Positions 6,225 to 11,558 of a stretch of 11,558 nt of DNA are shown here, piece after piece; position 1 is the stretch's first letter; each line of letters starts with the position of its first letter. The translations under genes were made by a program, and so were the position numbers. This stretch comes from FEN-727 sp036508635 (lineage in GTDB: Bacteria; Actinomycetota; Geothermincolia; Fen-727; Anoxymicrobiaceae): the NCBI GenBank assembly GCA_036508635.1, contig DATCGY010000252.1, positions 1 through 11,558 of the forward strand. The letters run 5' to 3'. A model generated the notes under the pieces. The model saw only the letters and a list, made by a program, of their open reading frames with translations. It ran no database searches and was not told the DNA's origin.

Positions 6225-7876
6225 CGGTCGCCCTGCCCGCAGGGAGCCCAGGCGCAGGTCTGAGTTCTTCGAGCAGCAGAGCGAAGGCGACGACTGGGAC
6301 AATATCGACGAGGTCTGGGCGGAGAGTGCGGCGGAAGCCGATCTCGAAGAGGATCTCTCATACAAGGCTGCCCTGGCCGCCGCCCAGAAGATCGAGGCTG
6401 AAGGCACGCTCGCCGAGGACGAGGCGGAGCTGGAGCTGGAGGCGCGCGATGAGGATCTCGAAAGATTCGAGTCATCCCGAGAGGTCGGCGCTCCCGAGGA
6501 GCCGTCCGGACGGCAGGAAAGGCCCGCGATGCCCGAAAGGCGCGTCAGGAGACCGGCAAGAGGCGGCACTCGCAGGATGGGCTCGTCGCGCGATGGATTT
6601 CCCCTTGCCTTGCCTCTGGCGGCGCTTGGGGCGCTCGTTACCCTTATCCTGACCATAGTCTTCACCAAGTTCTCAAAGATCGATTACAGCGATCTCGTCT
6701 TCTGGCTCGTGGTATTCACGCTTGCGGCGTTCTTCTCCCTGAAGCTCAGGGGCGGAGGGCGAGTAAACGTCGGCTTTGCGCCGTTGCTGGGCGCGCTCGT
6801 GGCCCTGCCGGTCAAGTTGCCGTCCATCACGTATGGCAAGATAACGGGCTCCGGGGGAGCGGAGGTCGTATGGGTCTTCCTGCTAGGCACTATCATCACG
6901 ATGATAGTAGGGGTGGCAGAGCTGACGAGGGCTGACGTCACGGCCAAGCTGATGGACTTCACGGGGGTGGGATTCACCGCCCTTATCTTCTTCGCGGTTA
7001 TGAAGATACTGCCTCAGAAACCGGAGCTGACCGGCCACTACACGCCGGCGCTGCTGGTATCCGCAGGCATTGCCGCTTGTGTGCTCTACGTTTTCTACCT
7101 CGGGAGGTCCGCATACATTCTTGCACAGGACGGGCAATTCTCGGCGGGAGCGTACCTGCAGAGCGTCTTGCGCAAGTCGTGGTTCCCGTTCTTCACGCTC
7201 GGGTTCGTCGGTGTCTTCATGGGCCTCGTCTTCGTAGGCATCGGGATGTGGTCGGTCCTCGTAATCCTACCGCTCCTGCTGGTCTTCATATATGCGTACA
7301 GCCGGGTCGCCGCGACCGACCAGTACCTCCTCGAGACGATAGGTGTCCTATCGACGATACCGGAGGAAACCGGGATGATCGAAAAAGGCCACGCGGGCCG
7401 CGTGACCGCCCTGTCGGTCGATGTCGCCCGCGAGCTCGGACTTTCGCCCGAGGACACCAAGCAGGTCGAGTACGCCGCGCTCCTCCACGACATCGGAGCT
7501 ATAACCCGCAAGGGCGCTCCGGGAGAGCAGGAGCCCCAGCTCATGGAGGCGGAAGGGGTCATAGCCGGTGGGGTGGACATCCTCGGGCAGGTGGACTACC
7601 TTGAAGTTGCGGCGGAGATACTCCGTGGCAGAGAGGGTCTGCGCGACCGTGTCGTCGACGTGGACAAGAGAAGAGCGGTAAGCCTTGGAGCCGGAATCCT
7701 CAGGGCGGTGGACGACTTTGAGTCCCTCATCCGGGGAAGCGAGACCCGCGAGCCCCTGTCTGAGCACGATGCCCTCACAGAGATGAACCTCGAGCGTGGC
7801 GTGCGTTACGATAGCAAGGTGCTGCGTGCGATCGCGCGGGTCCACCCGAGGATGCCTCAGGAAGGATTTGAACCTC

Positions 7877-10470
<2,594 letters not shown>

Positions 10471-10471
<1 letters not shown>

Positions 10472-10490
10472 CCCCCTAAAAACCCGGGGT
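10471..10490 (+). other. Short hairpin at the secA stop
   Basis: ACCCC at 10471-10475, starting on the last base of the secA stop codon, pairs with GGGGT at 10486-10490. An A-rich stretch follows, not a U tract, so it is at most part of a transcript end. The first T-run is the T6 at 10515-10520 in the adjoining repeat. The text CTAAAAACCCGGGGT at 10476-10490 recurs in slightly altered form directly after it (10491-10506). Confidence 0.35.
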
Positions 10491-10494
10491 CTAA

Positions 10495-10612
10495 AAAACC
10501 TGGGGTCAGATCTGTTTTTTCAATCTGAATCTTGTTTGATCCATTTCCCGCTTCAAAAAACAGATCTGACCCCTGCTTCCCCCTTCAAAAAACAGATCTG
10601 ACCCCAGGTTTT
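10495..10612 (+). repeat. Inverted and direct repeat cluster (REP-like) between secA and prfB
   Basis: Three copies of a repeat lie in 118 bases. The first, 10495-10520, is a perfect 26-base inverted match to 10587-10612. A shorter copy at 10555-10573 shares 19 bases in the same orientation as the last, and with flanks 10551-10573 equals 10583-10605 over 23 bases. The core is the palindrome CAGATCTG flanked by GGGGT on one side and a six-base T or A run on the other. The outer copies can form a 26-bp stem with a 66-base loop, or the first can pair with the middle copy. The pattern resembles REP-type elements mobilised by RAYT/Y1 transposases, but no such gene is in the window, so that origin is inference. 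Confidence 0.85.
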
Positions 10613-10633
10613 GAAGCCTGCAGATGGGCGCAC

Positions 10634-10642
10634 TGATATAAT
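10634..10642 (+). promoter_or_regulatory. Extended -10 promoter for prfB
   Basis: TGATATAAT is a perfect extended -10 element (TGn followed by TATAAT). TTGAAG at 10611-10616 is a possible -35 at a long 20-base spacing and overlaps the end of the last repeat copy. Initiation is expected near 10649, giving a leader of about 20 nt. The AGGAG at 10661-10665 then precedes the ATG at 10670. Confidence 0.7.
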
Positions 10643-10669
10643 TATTGAGTTGTTTATGAGAGGAGAGAA

Positions 10670-11558
10670 ATGGTAGCCGACTTCAAGGACGAGATAGCGT
10701 CCGCGCGCGCCAGGCTCGAGAAAATCGGTGATTACCTTTGACTTAGCCACAAAGCGTACCGAGTTGGACAAGCTTGGCCGGGAGGCAAACGCTCCCGGTT
10801 TCTGGGACGATCAGGAGAGGGCCAGGAACACGATGGCTCTCCTTTCACGACTCGAGGGCGAGGTGACACGCTACGACGGCGCCCTCGACCATATAAACGA
10901 GATAGAAGAGATGAACCGCCTCGGGCTCGAAGAGAACGACCCTTCATTCGAGAACGAGATCTCAGACGTGCTCGTCTCCCTCGACAACGAGCTCAGGGAC
11001 ATCGAGGACGAGTCTCTCCTGCAGGGGGAGTTCGACGCCAACAACGCCATCCTGTCGCTGCATCCCGGCGCGGGAGGGCTGGAATCGCAGGATTGGGCCG
11101 AGATGCTGATGCGCATGTACCTCAGGTGGTCCGAGCGAAGGCGCTTCAAGGTAGACCTCAACGACGTGCAGCCGGGTGACGGCGGCGGCATAAAGAGCGC
11201 CACTTTCACCGTCAGCGGCCGCAATGCTTTCGGGCTGCTCTCGACTGAAAAGGGCGTGCACAGGCTGGTGCGCATCTCTCCATTCGACTTCTCCAAGCGG
11301 CGCCACACATCATTCGTGTCGCTCGACGTCATTCCCGAGGTAGGGGAGGAGATTGAGATAGACATAGACCCGAAAGATCTTCGCATCGATACGTACCGCT
11401 CCTCGGGAGCCGGAGGCCAGCACGTCAACGTGACCGACTCCGCCGTCCGCATAACGCACCTGCCGACGGGTATCGTGGTACAGGTGCAGAACGAGCGCTC
11501 TCAGATGAGTAACAAGACGATCGCAATGAAGATACTGAAATCACGGCTCTTCGAAGCC
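10670..11558 (+). CDS. prfB: Peptide chain release factor 2, with programmed +1 frameshift (3' end outside window)
   Basis: RF2 reads UGA and UAA stop codons and triggers peptide release. The ATG at 10670, behind AGGAG, opens a 23-codon frame that stops at TGA 10739-10741. Shifting +1 to GAC at 10740 gives an uninterrupted RF2 sequence to the window end. In all 296 residues are visible of about 370. The shifted frame begins DLATKRTELDK and FWDDQERA, and includes the RF2-type SPF tripeptide (11277-11285) for stop-codon recognition and the catalytic GGQ (11412-11420) within SSGAGGQHVN. Frameshifting is self-regulating: low RF2 slows termination at the UGA and favours the shift. It follows secA after the repeat cluster and appears to have its own promoter. 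A sequencing error is unlikely because the site matches the known signal exactly. Confidence 0.96.
10727..10742 (+). promoter_or_regulatory. prfB programmed +1 frameshift signal
   Basis: The slippery CTT-TGA-C (10736-10742) is preceded by GGTGAT at 10727-10732, which can pair over six bases with the AUCACC of the 16S rRNA tail. The three-base gap to CTT is the spacing used by the Escherichia coli site. The SD element differs from the usual AGGGGG but has equivalent pairing potential. Confidence 0.92.

Noticed and set aside
7796..7876. Extended N-terminus for SecA from the GTG at 7796
   Set aside because: The added 27 residues do not resemble SecA and lie within the upstream coding region, whereas GTG 7877 has a good Shine-Dalgarno.
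10487..10620. CRISPR-like array in the secA-prfB gap
   Set aside because: There are only three copies in mixed orientation, with spacing of unequal size and no cas genes; an inverted-repeat/REP-type cluster fits better.

Overview
The window is high-GC bacterial chromosome with genes packed tightly on the + strand. Starts are mixed ATG/GTG/TTG, each usually behind a clear purine-rich Shine-Dalgarno sequence. The gene order is mtnA, sugar nucleotidyltransferase, comF, flgM, a structured non-coding RNA, csp, hpf/raiA, two HD-domain membrane proteins, secA and prfB. With the base composition, this suggests a Gram-positive-type lineage, most likely a deep-branching Actinomycetota (Geothermincolia/Aquicultoria-like). 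This is inference; no 16S or taxon-specific marker is present. An FlgM homologue suggests the organism, or its ancestor, is flagellated.

Layout. 1-679: 3' part of mtnA (methionine salvage). 743-1852: hexapeptide-repeat nucleotidyltransferase. 1941-2615: ComF-type phosphoribosyltransferase. 2616-2877: regulatory gap with weak hairpins and an extended -10 promoter. 2878-3147: FlgM anti-sigma-28 factor. 3148-3625: about 480 bases without a gene, holding a structured RNA of about 220 nt at 3236-3459. That RNA is closed by a 12-bp long-range stem and followed by a U tract. 3626-3829: cold-shock protein. 3852-3890: strong stem-loop. 3951-4517: long-form hibernation factor HPF. 4528-4614: possible 28-residue coupled small ORF. 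4608-6224: membrane HD-GYP protein. 6160-7923: second membrane HD protein with a degenerate site. 7877-10471: SecA. 10472-10669: repeat cluster plus the prfB promoter. 10670 to the end: prfB with the programmed +1 frameshift, cut by the window edge.

How it fits together. The hpf-secA-prfB order is widely conserved in Gram-positive bacteria, and comF next to flgM also recalls the Bacillus comF-flgM region. Two features stand out. The ncRNA lies between comF and raiA/hpf, which is the characteristic position of the raiA-motif RNA of Bacillota and Actinomycetota, so I propose that identity. A pair of HD-domain membrane proteins, one with a complete HD-GYP signature and one that has lost most metal ligands, is inserted between hpf and secA in an overlapping cassette whose starts may be translationally coupled. 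FlgM, Csp, HPF and a likely c-di-GMP phosphodiesterase together give the region a theme of growth transition, motility and stress; this theme is inference.
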